Of a stretch of 13,523 bases of DNA, positions 6,664 through 13,281 are shown in pieces. The DNA comes from ARS1285 sp038045965 (GTDB taxonomy: Archaea; Nanobdellota; Nanobdellia; Pacearchaeales; GW2011-AR1): the NCBI GenBank assembly GCA_038045965.1, contig JBBSXD010000012.1, positions 1 through 13,523 of the forward strand. The letters run 5' to 3'. Position numbers and translations under genes: made by a program. The first letter of the stretch is position 1, and the number at the start of each line of letters is the position of its first letter. Under the pieces are notes generated by a model. It searched no databases, was not told where the DNA came from, and worked only from the letters and a program-made list of their open reading frames with translations.

Positions 6664-7099
6664 TTCTTCTTTCTTTTGGTATAAAATTTGTTATTTTTTC
6701 CCCAGTGGATTTTCCACATCCTATAAATTCATTTTTGTTTTTTATTATCTTAAATGATTTATCGGTTTTTATTTCTAAATCTCTTCCTTTTAACCATTCT
6801 ATCGCTTCATTATCATTTATTTCTAATATATTTTTTATTATCTGGTTTTTTATTAATTGAATTCCATCTATTGTTAATCTTATCCCATCTTCTTGTTCTC
6901 TTGCAAAATAAAGCCCTATATTTTCTATTCTTATATTCTTTTCTAAGTAGTTTAGTTCTATTTTAGATAAATTCCCTGAATAGATTCTTATTTTATCTTG
7001 TCCAAATTTTAAGAATAAATAAGGTAAATTCTCTATTCCAAATTGAGAATTTAATTTTTCTATTATTCTTTTTTTTTCTGAAGAATTTATTGGCTTCAT
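6656..7099 (-). CDS. Pre-PUA/PUA-domain RNA-binding protein (Nip7-like)
   Basis: A 147-residue protein in two parts. The N-terminal half (about 1-75) has the alpha/beta pattern of a pre-PUA domain, with YLFLKFG, a SGNLSK turn and IGLYFAR. The C-terminal half (about 76-147) is a PUA fold, with EWLKGRDLEI, an IIKNKNEFIGCGKS strand-turn, and a typical GEKITNFIPKERR end. In archaea and eukaryotes such proteins bind structured rRNA or tRNA, and Nip7 acts in ribosome assembly; a role in rRNA processing or modification is inferred. No methyltransferase domain is attached, unlike Nop2/RsmF-type proteins with similar PUA tails. A TATA-like box lies 26 bases upstream. Confidence 0.7.
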   Translation of the reverse strand: MKPINSSEKKRIIEKLNSQFGIENLPYLFLKFGQDKIRIYSGNLSKIELNYLEKNIRIENIGLYFAREQEDGIRLTIDGIQLIKNQIIKNILEINDNEAIEWLKGRDLEIKTDKSFKIIKNKNEFIGCGKSTGEKITNFIPKERRIR

Positions 7100-7120
7100 T
7101 TTAATATTATTATAGAATAG

Positions 7121-7130
7121 TTTATATATT
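7121..7130 (-). promoter_or_regulatory. TATA-like box for the PUA-protein gene
   Basis: The sequence tttatatatt is centred 26 bases from the ATG at 7099 with no Shine-Dalgarno site, consistent with a leaderless transcript. It is among the clearest TATA-like matches in the window. Confidence 0.5.
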
Positions 7131-7148
7131 TCCTGTTTATAAGATGGT

Positions 7149-7538
7149 TTAATTATAATTCATAAATGGATCTTTATTTAGAAATCTAGTGGTATATTCA
7201 TCTTTTCCATCTGCATGATATAATTCATGATTAGTTGTTTTCTCATATTCTTTAGAACTTCTTTCTCTATCATTTTGTATTATGTTAGTTGAAGGATCAA
7301 ACATACCATTAATTATCCACCATGGGTTTTGCAATAAATATTGTGAAGTTGGAATAATTATTGCTTGAGTTTTTTTGTCTCTAAATATTCTATTTGTCCA
7401 TCTTGATTCATGGCTTGAAGGATCTGGGATATACGATTTATTATAAAGACTAGGAATTAATTTCTCATCTAACAAAAATTTCTTGTCTTTAACCATTTTT
7501 TTTGAAAGCAGTAATAGCTTAAATATCTTTATTTTCAT
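7149..7538 (-). CDS. Small putative zinc metallopeptidase with HELYH motif
   Basis: A 129-residue protein with a textbook zincin HExxH motif, HELYH, at residues 104-108, followed by ADGKDEY in which E114 or D113 could be the third metal ligand. The spacing resembles the short IrrE/ImmA-type gluzincins, where a Glu follows the motif and precedes an aromatic or helical segment. The rest does not match a family I know: it has a Lys-rich N-terminus with a weakly hydrophobic stretch, a PDPSSHESRW segment near residue 38, and NPWWI near residue 71. The protein is short and the helix-strand core is minimal, so catalysis is uncertain. The start at 7538 is favoured over the Met at residue 15 by the position of the upstream AT-rich box. 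It is divergent from the Nudix gene. Confidence 0.6.
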   Translation of the reverse strand: MKIKIFKLLLLSKKMVKDKKFLLDEKLIPSLYNKSYIPDPSSHESRWTNRIFRDKKTQAIIIPTSQYLLQNPWWIINGMFDPSTNIIQNDRERSSKEYEKTTNHELYHADGKDEYTTRFLNKDPFMNYN

Positions 7539-7566
7539 TTTAAAATGAGAATTTTGTATGGAAAAG

Positions 7567-7576
7567 TTTTTAAATA
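7567..7576 (-). promoter_or_regulatory. TATA-like box for the HELYH gene
   Basis: The sequence ttttaaataa is centred about 33 bases from the ATG at 7538, giving a leader of roughly 8 bases. It sits in the 93-base divergent spacer shared with the Nudix gene. Confidence 0.35.
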
Positions 7577-7602
7577 AAATTTATTTAGCAAATATGTAAA
7601 TT

Positions 7603-7616
7603 TTATATTTTAAATT
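7603..7616 (+). promoter_or_regulatory. TATA-like box for the Nudix gene
   Basis: An AT-rich run (ttatattttaaatt) is centred about 23 bases upstream of the ATG at 7632. No convincing Shine-Dalgarno site is seen. Confidence 0.35.
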
Positions 7617-7631
7617 TATAGGTTAGATATC

Positions 7632-8069
7632 ATGAGTCAAAAAAAAATAAACTGGGATGAATTTAACAGAGGAGTTTTTTTGGTTAATACTCTGGGAGTT
7701 ATATTTGATCCTGCAAAAAAGAGATTTTTAATTGGAAGGAGAGATAAAGATAAATATGTAGAAAATTTATCTTGGGTTTTTCCTGGTGGAAGACCTAGTT
7801 ACGATGAAGATTTAGAAAAATCTTTCGAAAAAGTTATTGAGAGGAAAACTGGATTGAAAGTAAAAAGTTTAGGACCTATTTTTGCTAGATTATTTAAAGA
7901 AAATAATAGGTTTTTGTTAATATATTATTTATGTGAAGTAGTAGATGGCAAAGAGAAACCGGCTGATGATATAGAAGAATTAAAATGGGTAAAAGCAGAT
8001 GAATTAGAGAAATATTTTACTACTAGTCTTGATCCAAGGTTAAAAGAATTTATTACTCATTTAAGATAA
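7632..8069 (+). CDS. Nudix-fold protein with degenerate Nudix box
   Basis: A 145-residue single Nudix-domain protein. Supporting features are the strand VNTLGVIFD, IGRRDKD, the WVFPGGRP lead-in, and an ungapped 22-residue alignment to the Nudix helix ending in TGLKV. However, the consensus REUxEE reads KVIERK here, so the Arg and all three Glu residues that normally hold catalytic metal are replaced; only the earlier Glu of GX5E remains. In active Nudix hydrolases these Glu residues are needed to cleave nucleoside-diphosphate-linked substrates. The protein may therefore bind a nucleotide without hydrolysing it, or use displaced acids such as the shifted Glu. GDP-mannose mannosyl hydrolases show that milder departures can stay active. 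It stands alone between divergent and downstream promoters. Confidence 0.85.
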   Translation: MSQKKINWDEFNRGVFLVNTLGVIFDPAKKRFLIGRRDKDKYVENLSWVFPGGRPSYDEDLEKSFEKVIERKTGLKVKSLGPIFARLFKENNRFLLIYYLCEVVDGKEKPADDIEELKWVKADELEKYFTTSLDPRLKEFITHLR

Positions 8070-8102
8070 TTATATATTAATGGTTATTTTACAGATTATG
8101 TT

Positions 8103-8111
8103 TATTTAAAA
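8103..8111 (+). promoter_or_regulatory. TATA-like box for the three-gene redox operon
   Basis: The sequence tatttaaaa is centred about 27 bases upstream of the ATG at 8134. No other promoter is needed before 10550, because the three genes touch or overlap. Confidence 0.45.
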
Positions 8112-8133
8112 ATCAGTTCTATATTGTATTAAG

Positions 8134-8910
8134 ATGAGAGTGTTTGATATTTTCTTAAAGAAAGATATGTTCTATTTTCCTGAATGTATAATCTATTTTA
8201 AATTTAGATCTGAGTTTGATTTGTATAAAGAAATTTTTAATAAACTTGGAATAAAATTTAAGATTCTAGATGATTATAGATGCAGTGGTTATGAACTTTG
8301 GGAAGCTGGATATGATTTTGATTTTAGAAAATTAGCTAGAAAAAATTTAGATATTTTTAATGAAAATAAAATTAAGAGAATATTTAGTACAGAACCGGGA
8401 AGTTATAAAACTTTTATTAAAGATTATCCGGAGATATTACCTGATTGGGATATTGAAGTGATAAATATATGGGATTTAATATTGGAAAAATTAAATAAAA
8501 AGAAATCTTTATTTATTCAGAAGAATAAAATTGTAACTTATCATGATTCTTGTTATCTTGGAAGATATTGTAAAGTTTATGAAGCTCCTAGAAATATTCT
8601 TAAAATTTTGGGATATGATGTTAAAGAAATGGATAATAATAAAGAGAATAGTTTTTGCTGTGGGAGTTGTGGAGGTTTGGCTAGGACAAATCCTGAACTG
8701 GCAAATAAAATAGCTAGAGAAAGAATAACACAGGCTAAAAGAATTGGAGTAAATAAAATGGTAGTTATAGGTTTTGATAATTATAATATTCTAAAGAACA
8801 ATTCTAAAAATAATGACTTTCAAATTCTTGAGCTTAGTCATATATTAGCAGATGCACTTAATATAAGAAAATTGAGTAATGAGAATAAACTTATTGAAAA
8901 TATAAATTAA
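8134..8910 (+). CDS. CCG-domain protein (GlcF/HdrB-like), ligands incomplete
   Basis: A 258-residue protein made of two CCG (cysteine-rich) domains, the module that forms the C-terminal part of GlcF, GlpC, LutA and HdrB/HdrD electron-transfer subunits. The second domain is clear: YHDSCYLGRY (C140), FCCGSCGG (C175, C176, C179), then the IARERITQA helix, but the closing CPxC is replaced by GFDN around 213-216. The first domain is weaker: C18, a single C50 in RCSG where CC is normal, and EPGS near 87-90 instead of CxxC. No N-terminal ferredoxin domain is present; one is encoded separately at 10212-10550. The stop is one base from the FAD gene, so the two are co-transcribed. It probably passes electrons within a GlcD/GlcF-type oxidase. 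Confidence 0.82.
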   Translation: MRVFDIFLKKDMFYFPECIIYFKFRSEFDLYKEIFNKLGIKFKILDDYRCSGYELWEAGYDFDFRKLARKNLDIFNENKIKRIFSTEPGSYKTFIKDYPEILPDWDIEVINIWDLILEKLNKKKSLFIQKNKIVTYHDSCYLGRYCKVYEAPRNILKILGYDVKEMDNNKENSFCCGSCGGLARTNPELANKIARERITQAKRIGVNKMVVIGFDNYNILKNNSKNNDFQILELSHILADALNIRKLSNENKLIENIN

Positions 8911-8911
8911 A

Positions 8912-10219
8912 ATGGATAAAAATTATGAATTAATTTGTTATAATGGTGATTGTTCTAAAATAAAAGGTGAAGCTAGTAATGTTTTTTTCCCTGAAACTGT
9001 TGCAGAGATTAAAAAACTTGTTCTTGATTTTAAAGATATAGTTCCTAGAGGAATGGGCAGTAATGTAGTTGGAGGATGTGTTCCATATAATTCTGTTGTA
9101 ATAGATATGAAAAAAATGAATAGAATAGATTTTGATATTAAATCTAAATCGGTATATGTTGGAGCAGGAGTTAGTATAAAAGAATTAAATGAAAAATTGA
9201 AGTCTATAGATTATGAATTTCCTATTTTTGGAGAAGGGAGTATTGGAGGAATGATTGCGATGAATGTATGTAGTTTAATGGGAGTTTATGGAAATATTAA
9301 AGATTGGATTAGTGAAATAGAGTTTGTAAATGGAAATGCAGAATTTATAAAATCTATAAAAAGTGATTTAAATGAAATTTGTGGTTTAGAAGGAATTACT
9401 GGAATAATTGTTGGAGCAAAATTAAAGATTATTCCATATATAAAAAGGAGCGCTTCTATTTTTCAATCTTCAAGTTTAGAGGAAATTTTCTTAACTGCTA
9501 AAAAATTGAGAGTTATAAATAGTGTGGCTATGCTTAGATTTTATTCTCCTTATCTTTCTAAATTATTAGGATTTCCAGAGAAGTATCATATTATAGTTGT
9601 TTTTAATCATGATAAAGGCAAGATAAAAGGAGAGGAATATAAAAAATTATTTGAAAGAATAAGAAAAGATTATTATATTTTTTATAAAAACGGGTATAGA
9701 GAAAGTGAAGATCCTAAATTCTTATTTGAAAAGATTAGAGAGTTTGTATTCTTTTTGAATAGATTAAATATACATTATACTGGAGATTTTATTCAAGGAA
9801 TAATATATCCTTATTTTGATGATGATTTAAAAAAATTTGAAGTCATTAAAATGATCAAAAGAATGAATGGAGTTCCTGGAAAATATGGAATAGGAATAAA
9901 AAGAAAAGATAGAATTGATGATTTACAGAAGAAAATTGTTAAAAGAATTAAATTGAGATATGATCCTTTTTTGAAATTTAATAAAGATAAATATATTGAT
10001 TATTATGAAATGGAAATTTATAAAGAATCAATAGAAAGAAAAAGAGAAGAAAATCCTGATAAAATGATGGATGAATTTATAGAAGAAATGGAGAAAGAAG
10101 AAGTTCTGAAAATGGATAAATTTGATAGCAGAGAAAATATAGAATTAGATAAAGAGATAATTGATAAAATATTGTTTAATAAAGATCCTAAAGAAATTAA
10201 GGAGGATAAAGATGGTTAG
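8912..10219 (+). CDS. GlcD-like FAD-binding oxidoreductase subunit
   Basis: A 435-residue flavoprotein of the glycolate oxidase / D-lactate dehydrogenase (GlcD, FAD_binding_4) family. The pyrophosphate-binding loop is PRGMGSNVVGGCVP (45-58), followed by VYVGAGVSIKELN, the SIGGMIAMN motif (110-118), a WISEIEFVNG strand and GLEGITGIIVGAKL near 155-170. The C-terminal cap is divergent but ends with the family pattern YGIGIKRK, then RIKLRYDPFLKFNKDKY, equivalent to the usual KxxxDPxxxxNPGK. An additional charged tail of about 65 residues follows and may dock the partner encoded immediately downstream. FAD-dependent oxidation of a 2-hydroxy acid is the family activity; the substrate cannot be told from sequence. 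It is one base after the CCG gene, and its end overlaps the 4Fe-4S gene. Confidence 0.9.
   Translation: MDKNYELICYNGDCSKIKGEASNVFFPETVAEIKKLVLDFKDIVPRGMGSNVVGGCVPYNSVVIDMKKMNRIDFDIKSKSVYVGAGVSIKELNEKLKSIDYEFPIFGEGSIGGMIAMNVCSLMGVYGNIKDWISEIEFVNGNAEFIKSIKSDLNEICGLEGITGIIVGAKLKIIPYIKRSASIFQSSSLEEIFLTAKKLRVINSVAMLRFYSPYLSKLLGFPEKYHIIVVFNHDKGKIKGEEYKKLFERIRKDYYIFYKNGYRESEDPKFLFEKIREFVFFLNRLNIHYTGDFIQGIIYPYFDDDLKKFEVIKMIKRMNGVPGKYGIGIKRKDRIDDLQKKIVKRIKLRYDPFLKFNKDKYIDYYEMEIYKESIERKREENPDKMMDEFIEEMEKEEVLKMDKFDSRENIELDKEIIDKILFNKDPKEIKEDKDG
10200..10205 (+). promoter_or_regulatory. Strong Shine-Dalgarno site before the 4Fe-4S gene
   Basis: AGGAGG lies 6 bases before the ATG at 10212, inside the end of the FAD gene. 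It fixes that ATG as the start rather than an upstream in-frame codon, and it contrasts with the leaderless starts elsewhere in the window. Confidence 0.8.
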
Positions 10220-10550
10220 TGTAGAAGAAGATAATCTGAAAGAGGAAATAAAAGAAGAAATAAAGAATGCTTTGAGAGATGGAATTGATAATGAAGGATG
10301 TGCAGTTTTTAGAGTTATGAGAAGAGAGCAATATTCTCCTAAAGGCAAGGCTATTATTTTAGATAATGGGCATTATGAGAAAATTTTGTATGATTGTAAT
10401 TTATGCGGTGCTTGTGGAAGTAATCTTTGTAAAACATTTCAGAAAGCTAGAAGAGTTTTAGTTTTAAAAGGAAAAGAAGTGGAAGAAAATAAAAAAATAT
10501 TGGAAAATTTGGAGAAAAGTGGGAATGTGTATGGGGAAATAGATAATTGA
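10212..10550 (+). CDS. Small 4Fe-4S protein (GlcF N-terminal / HdrC-like half)
   Basis: A 112-residue iron-sulfur protein. After an acidic helical N-terminus it has CAVFRVMRREQYSPKGKAII (30-49), which resembles the end of cluster I and the SPRGR segment of GlcF-type proteins, then a [4Fe-4S] motif C62-xx-C65-xx-C68-xxxx-C73 and an ENLEKSGNVYG tail like that of HdrC/GlcF. Only one Cys (C30) remains where the first cluster should be, and the usual CP after the second cluster is CK. It thus looks like the ferredoxin half of GlcF with one cluster kept, encoded apart from its CCG half. It overlaps the FAD gene by 8 bases, so the three genes form one operon. Electron transfer between FAD and the CCG subunit is inferred. 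Confidence 0.82.
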   Translation: MVSVEEDNLKEEIKEEIKNALRDGIDNEGCAVFRVMRREQYSPKGKAIILDNGHYEKILYDCNLCGACGSNLCKTFQKARRVLVLKGKEVEENKKILENLEKSGNVYGEIDN

Positions 10551-10571
10551 ATAGAAAAGGAAAATTTAAGC

Positions 10572-10582
10572 ATTTTTATTTT
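10572..10582 (+). terminator. Possible T-rich terminator after the redox operon
   Basis: A T-rich run lies 21-33 bases after the operon stop codon, in the 43-base convergent gap before the HEPN gene. T-tract termination is usual in archaea, but such runs are frequent in this DNA. Confidence 0.3.
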
Positions 10583-10593
10583 AACTAAAGAGT

Positions 10594-11070
10594 TTATTTT
10601 ATTATATTAATTTTCTCTCTAATTTTTTTAACTTGGCTTTCATTTAATTTTCCTAATATTTCTTTAGATTTTGTATAGAAAAATGGAGCTTCACTAATAA
10701 TAAAATTGGAGTCTGATTTTTGGACAACTCTATCAATATAATACTGGATAATATTTCTGCAATCAAATGCTTTGTTTATAGTTTTTATGTCTTCTTTAGA
10801 ATATAATTCAGATAAAAACTCTTTCATAAATTTTAATGTACAGGAATGAATCTCACATTTTATCCCAATTTTCATTAGAATCGCATACAGTGAATAATAC
10901 ATAGAATAATAGCAAGCAGAAACTGAGAATCTTAAACTAAAATCTTTTTCTCTATTCATGGTTCCCAATGCATCTTCCGCCATTTTAATGTAACCTTTTG
11001 CTAGATTATCGTTTGGTTCAATTAATTTAATTCCATCTTTTTGTTTAAAACACCATTTTATATCAACCAT
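10594..11070 (-). CDS. HEPN-domain protein (toxin-like partner of MNT)
   Basis: A 158-residue all-helical HEPN protein. Family features are the NLAKGYIKMAEDAL first helix, a Tyr-rich core SACYYSMYYSLYAIL (51-65), and the C-terminal helix with C104-R105-N-xx-QYY. HEPN ribonucleases use RX4-6H; here Arg105 is kept but the His is replaced by Tyr110/111, a pattern seen in many archaeal MNT-associated HEPN proteins. It may therefore be a weak or altered nuclease, or be regulated by modification of the Tyr. It overlaps the upstream HTH-MNT gene by 13 bases, which implies co-translation with its antitoxin. No Shine-Dalgarno site is seen at the right spacing. Confidence 0.82.
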   Translation of the reverse strand: MVDIKWCFKQKDGIKLIEPNDNLAKGYIKMAEDALGTMNREKDFSLRFSVSACYYSMYYSLYAILMKIGIKCEIHSCTLKFMKEFLSELYSKEDIKTINKAFDCRNIIQYYIDRVVQKSDSNFIISEAPFFYTKSKEILGKLNESQVKKIREKINIIK

Positions 11071-11621
11071 ATTAATTCAGTAAATTCTTCCACACCTTTT
11101 AATAAGACATGATTTTTAACTATTTCTTTTATTAAGATATCTTCTTTATTGAATTTATTTTTCTCGATTTTAACAACATTTATTTTAATGTTATATAATC
11201 TTTCTAAATCTTTAACATTCTCATTCTTTCCAATAACTAATAAATCTAAATCTGATTTTTCATTAGAAGAAAAATTAGCGTAGCTCCCAAATATAACTAA
11301 AATCCCACCTATTTTTGATTCAAGCTGATTAAATAAATCTTTAAATTTCTTATATTTCTCAGTTAGTTTTATTTTTTTATTTATTTCTATTATTTTTATT
11401 ATTTCTTTAATATTTGAGTTTGCTTTATTAAGAAAATAATACTTGTTTTTTCCTTCTATAGAAAATTTTAATATATTTTCTTTTTCAAGTTTATTTAATA
11501 TGTTAGAAACTGTTTTTTGATTCATCTTTAACTTTCTGGAAATGTATCTGCCATAAATATTTTCATTAATATCTTTTGTAAAGTTTTCTAAGATTTCTAA
11601 AGTGTTATTATTAAGTATCAT
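11058..11621 (-). CDS. HTH-MNT nucleotidyltransferase (antitoxin-like, probably autoregulated)
   Basis: A two-domain protein. The N-terminal winged helix (about residues 10-68) has the helix-turn-helix core NQKTVSNILNKLEKENIL and a wing KNKYYFL. The C-terminal minimal nucleotidyltransferase carries IFGSYANFSSNEKSDLDLLV with the GS and DxD motif (D127, D129, numbered from the upstream ATG). MNT partners of HEPN toxins neutralise them by transferring AMP to the toxin. ATGs lie at 11630 and 11621; I prefer 11621 because a TATA-like box is centred 27 bases upstream and the earlier ATG sits inside a palindrome. Choosing 11630 adds three residues. The 13-base overlap with HEPN marks an operon. The HTH domain suggests self-repression at that palindrome. 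Confidence 0.85.
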   Translation of the reverse strand: MILNNNTLEILENFTKDINENIYGRYISRKLKMNQKTVSNILNKLEKENILKFSIEGKNKYYFLNKANSNIKEIIKIIEINKKIKLTEKYKKFKDLFNQLESKIGGILVIFGSYANFSSNEKSDLDLLVIGKNENVKDLERLYNIKINVVKIEKNKFNKEDILIKEIVKNHVLLKGVEEFTELIWLI

Positions 11622-11639
11622 ATTACTCATATGAGTAAT
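11622..11639. promoter_or_regulatory. 18-base perfect palindrome, likely operator of the MNT-HEPN operon
   Basis: ATTACTCATATGAGTAAT is a perfect inverted repeat with no spacer, lying between the TATA-like box (11644-11652) and the preferred ATG at 11621. It would cover the predicted transcription start, an ideal position for repression by the HTH domain of the first gene. Operator function is inferred. Confidence 0.6.
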
Positions 11640-11643
11640 TAAG

Positions 11644-11652
11644 TATTTAAAT
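11644..11652 (-). promoter_or_regulatory. TATA-like box for the MNT-HEPN operon
   Basis: The sequence tatttaaat is centred 27 bases from the ATG at 11621 and 18 bases from the ATG at 11630. The first spacing matches other genes in this window. Confidence 0.45.
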
Positions 11653-11859
11653 CTTTCTTAATTCAACTGACTAAAAATTTATTAATCAACTTTTTAGCTT
11701 TTGAATATTATTTTTATTATACTATAAGTCCTAAATATTCTTTTAGAGCTATCATAAAATTGCTTCTTATTTAGAATGTCACATTATTTTTTAATTGATT
11801 CCTTATGCTTTTTTATTTCTTTGCACAATATACCAAGATGAGTTTTATAGATGCTTTAA

Positions 11860-13146
11860 TCATTCAAGAAGAAGCCATTTCCAAACAGGAATTACTTTTA
11901 TTTTTTTACCTTCAGATTTTATTTCTTCTTCTTGATCTTCAGTTAAAAGAATACCTTCCTTCAATTTATATTCATTCATAACTTCCAGTAATCCATTAAT
12001 TTCTCTTTTTTCATTATCATCATCTAATTTTTTAGTAACCTGAATTGCCATGGAAACTTTATTTTTCCTTACTATTAAAAAATCACATTCATAATTTTTT
12101 CTGAAATAATAAATTTGTTCATTTCTTCTTCTAAGTTCAATATAAACTATATTCTCTAATAACTTCCCAAAATCTTCAGAAAATTTAAAACTGACTGTGT
12201 TTAATAACCCATTATCAATGCAATATATCTTTTTTATTGAACCGAGTTGTTTTGCTAATGAATATTCATATTTCAAATTTTGAAAAAACAAATAAGCATC
12301 TTCAAAATAAGCTAAATATTCAATCACAGTATTCTTGCTTATTTTAAATCCAATGGAGTTTAATTTATTTGCAAGTTTATTATAAGACATTTCTTTTGAA
12401 ACTGATTCAAATAACAAATTAGCAAGTGCTTTTAACTTATTTACATCTTCTATTTTGTATCTTTCAATTATATCTTTGAATATCATTGAATCATAATAAT
12501 TTTGCAAAATATTTTCTTTTAACATATCTTGATAAATTATTGTAGGATAACCTCCATTTAAAATAAATAAAGAAAATAATTTTTTAATCTCAGTCTTAGC
12601 TTTACTATAAGAAATATTTTTTAAATCATACTTCACATTTTTCCAGTCAAGGATTTCTTTAAAACTTAAAGGAAAAATTTCATAGTTTAAAACTCTGCCT
12701 CTTAACTTGGTTGATATCTCTTTACTTAACAATTTTGAACTAGAACCGGTTAATATAATATGAATATTTTTTCTTGTATCATTAATCGTCCTCGCCCAGG
12801 AATCCCAATTTTTCACCGTTTGAATTTCATCAAAAAATAAATATATCTTTTGTTTTTTATCTATTTGAGATAATTCAAAAAATGTTTCAAGCAGTTTTTC
12901 TAAATCATTTGCTTCTGCCCCTAAAAGCTTGTTATCTTCAAAATTAATATAAAGAATATTTTCCTTTGATTTTCCTTCACTAAATAATTTATTTATTAAC
13001 TGAAAGCAAAAATAAGTTTTTCCGGCTCTTCTAGGACCGGTAATTGTTATAATAAAGTCTGTATTTACATCTACTTTAACCTTTCTTTCAAGAGCCTCTG
13101 GAGTATCAAATTCCTTCCAAAATGTTATTATTTGCTTGTAATCCAT
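11860..13146 (-). CDS. AAA_14/DUF4143 family ATPase
   Basis: A 428-residue P-loop ATPase. It has a Walker A GPRRAGKT (37-44), Walker B YLFFDEIQ (102-109), and the sensor-like segment LTGSSSKLLSKE with LRGR (132-151). After a helical linker, the DUF4143 part ends with a strand pattern ECDFLI ... IQVTKK that resembles a PD-(D/E)xK nuclease fold. These ATPases are widespread in archaea and bacteria, often mobile or near toxin-antitoxin genes; their substrate is unknown. I start at the ATG at 13146, since homologues usually begin shortly before the ATPase core; an in-frame TTG at 13194 would add 16 residues. It lies between an MNT-HEPN pair and remains of another, on the same strand. Confidence 0.88.
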   Translation of the reverse strand: MDYKQIITFWKEFDTPEALERKVKVDVNTDFIITITGPRRAGKTYFCFQLINKLFSEGKSKENILYINFEDNKLLGAEANDLEKLLETFFELSQIDKKQKIYLFFDEIQTVKNWDSWARTINDTRKNIHIILTGSSSKLLSKEISTKLRGRVLNYEIFPLSFKEILDWKNVKYDLKNISYSKAKTEIKKLFSLFILNGGYPTIIYQDMLKENILQNYYDSMIFKDIIERYKIEDVNKLKALANLLFESVSKEMSYNKLANKLNSIGFKISKNTVIEYLAYFEDAYLFFQNLKYEYSLAKQLGSIKKIYCIDNGLLNTVSFKFSEDFGKLLENIVYIELRRRNEQIYYFRKNYECDFLIVRKNKVSMAIQVTKKLDDDNEKREINGLLEVMNEYKLKEGILLTEDQEEEIKSEGKKIKVIPVWKWLLLE

Positions 13147-13200
13147 ATTATCTATTGAACAAATACGACTTAATTTGTATTTTAGATAGAACAAATTAGT

Positions 13201-13209
13201 ATATAAATG
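13201..13209 (-). promoter_or_regulatory. TATA-like box for the ATPase gene
   Basis: The sequence atataaatg contains a TATA-like core that would start transcription near 13180, leaving a leader of about 34 bases before the ATG at 13146. It lies next to the end of the decayed HEPN gene. The AT-rich run at 13174-13183 is an alternative. Confidence 0.3.
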
Positions 13210-13212
13210 TTT

Positions 13213-13281
13213 CTAGGTTAAATATAGTAATTTAATTTTAATATTTTTTTCAGCTTCATTTATTCTTTTTTTATCTAACAT
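13213..13281 (-). pseudogene. HEPN toxin remnant (22 codons)
   Basis: From an ATG at 13281 the frame reads MLDKKRINEAEKNIKIKLLY and then stops at 13213-13215. This start resembles the first helix of small HEPN proteins paired with MNT enzymes. Its ATG overlaps the end of the MNT remnant upstream, the normal arrangement for such pairs. The rest of the HEPN domain is absent, so it is a truncated relic. Confidence 0.6.

Noticed and set aside
1737..10348. Additional open frames opposite valS (1737-2057, 2838-3068), NAC (4337-4528), the PUA gene (6754-6966) and the FAD/4Fe-4S junction (10145-10348)
   Set aside because: They lie antisense to well-supported genes and read as low-complexity Phe/Leu/Ile/Ser-rich strings without motifs.
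11653..11859. Possible gene fragment between the MNT gene and the ATPase gene
   Set aside because: Both strands are broken by stops; the longest pieces are about a dozen codons and match no domain I recognise.
13147..13194. TTG start for the DUF4143 ATPase
   Set aside because: The ATG at 13146 fits the family better, and the additional residues are not family-like.
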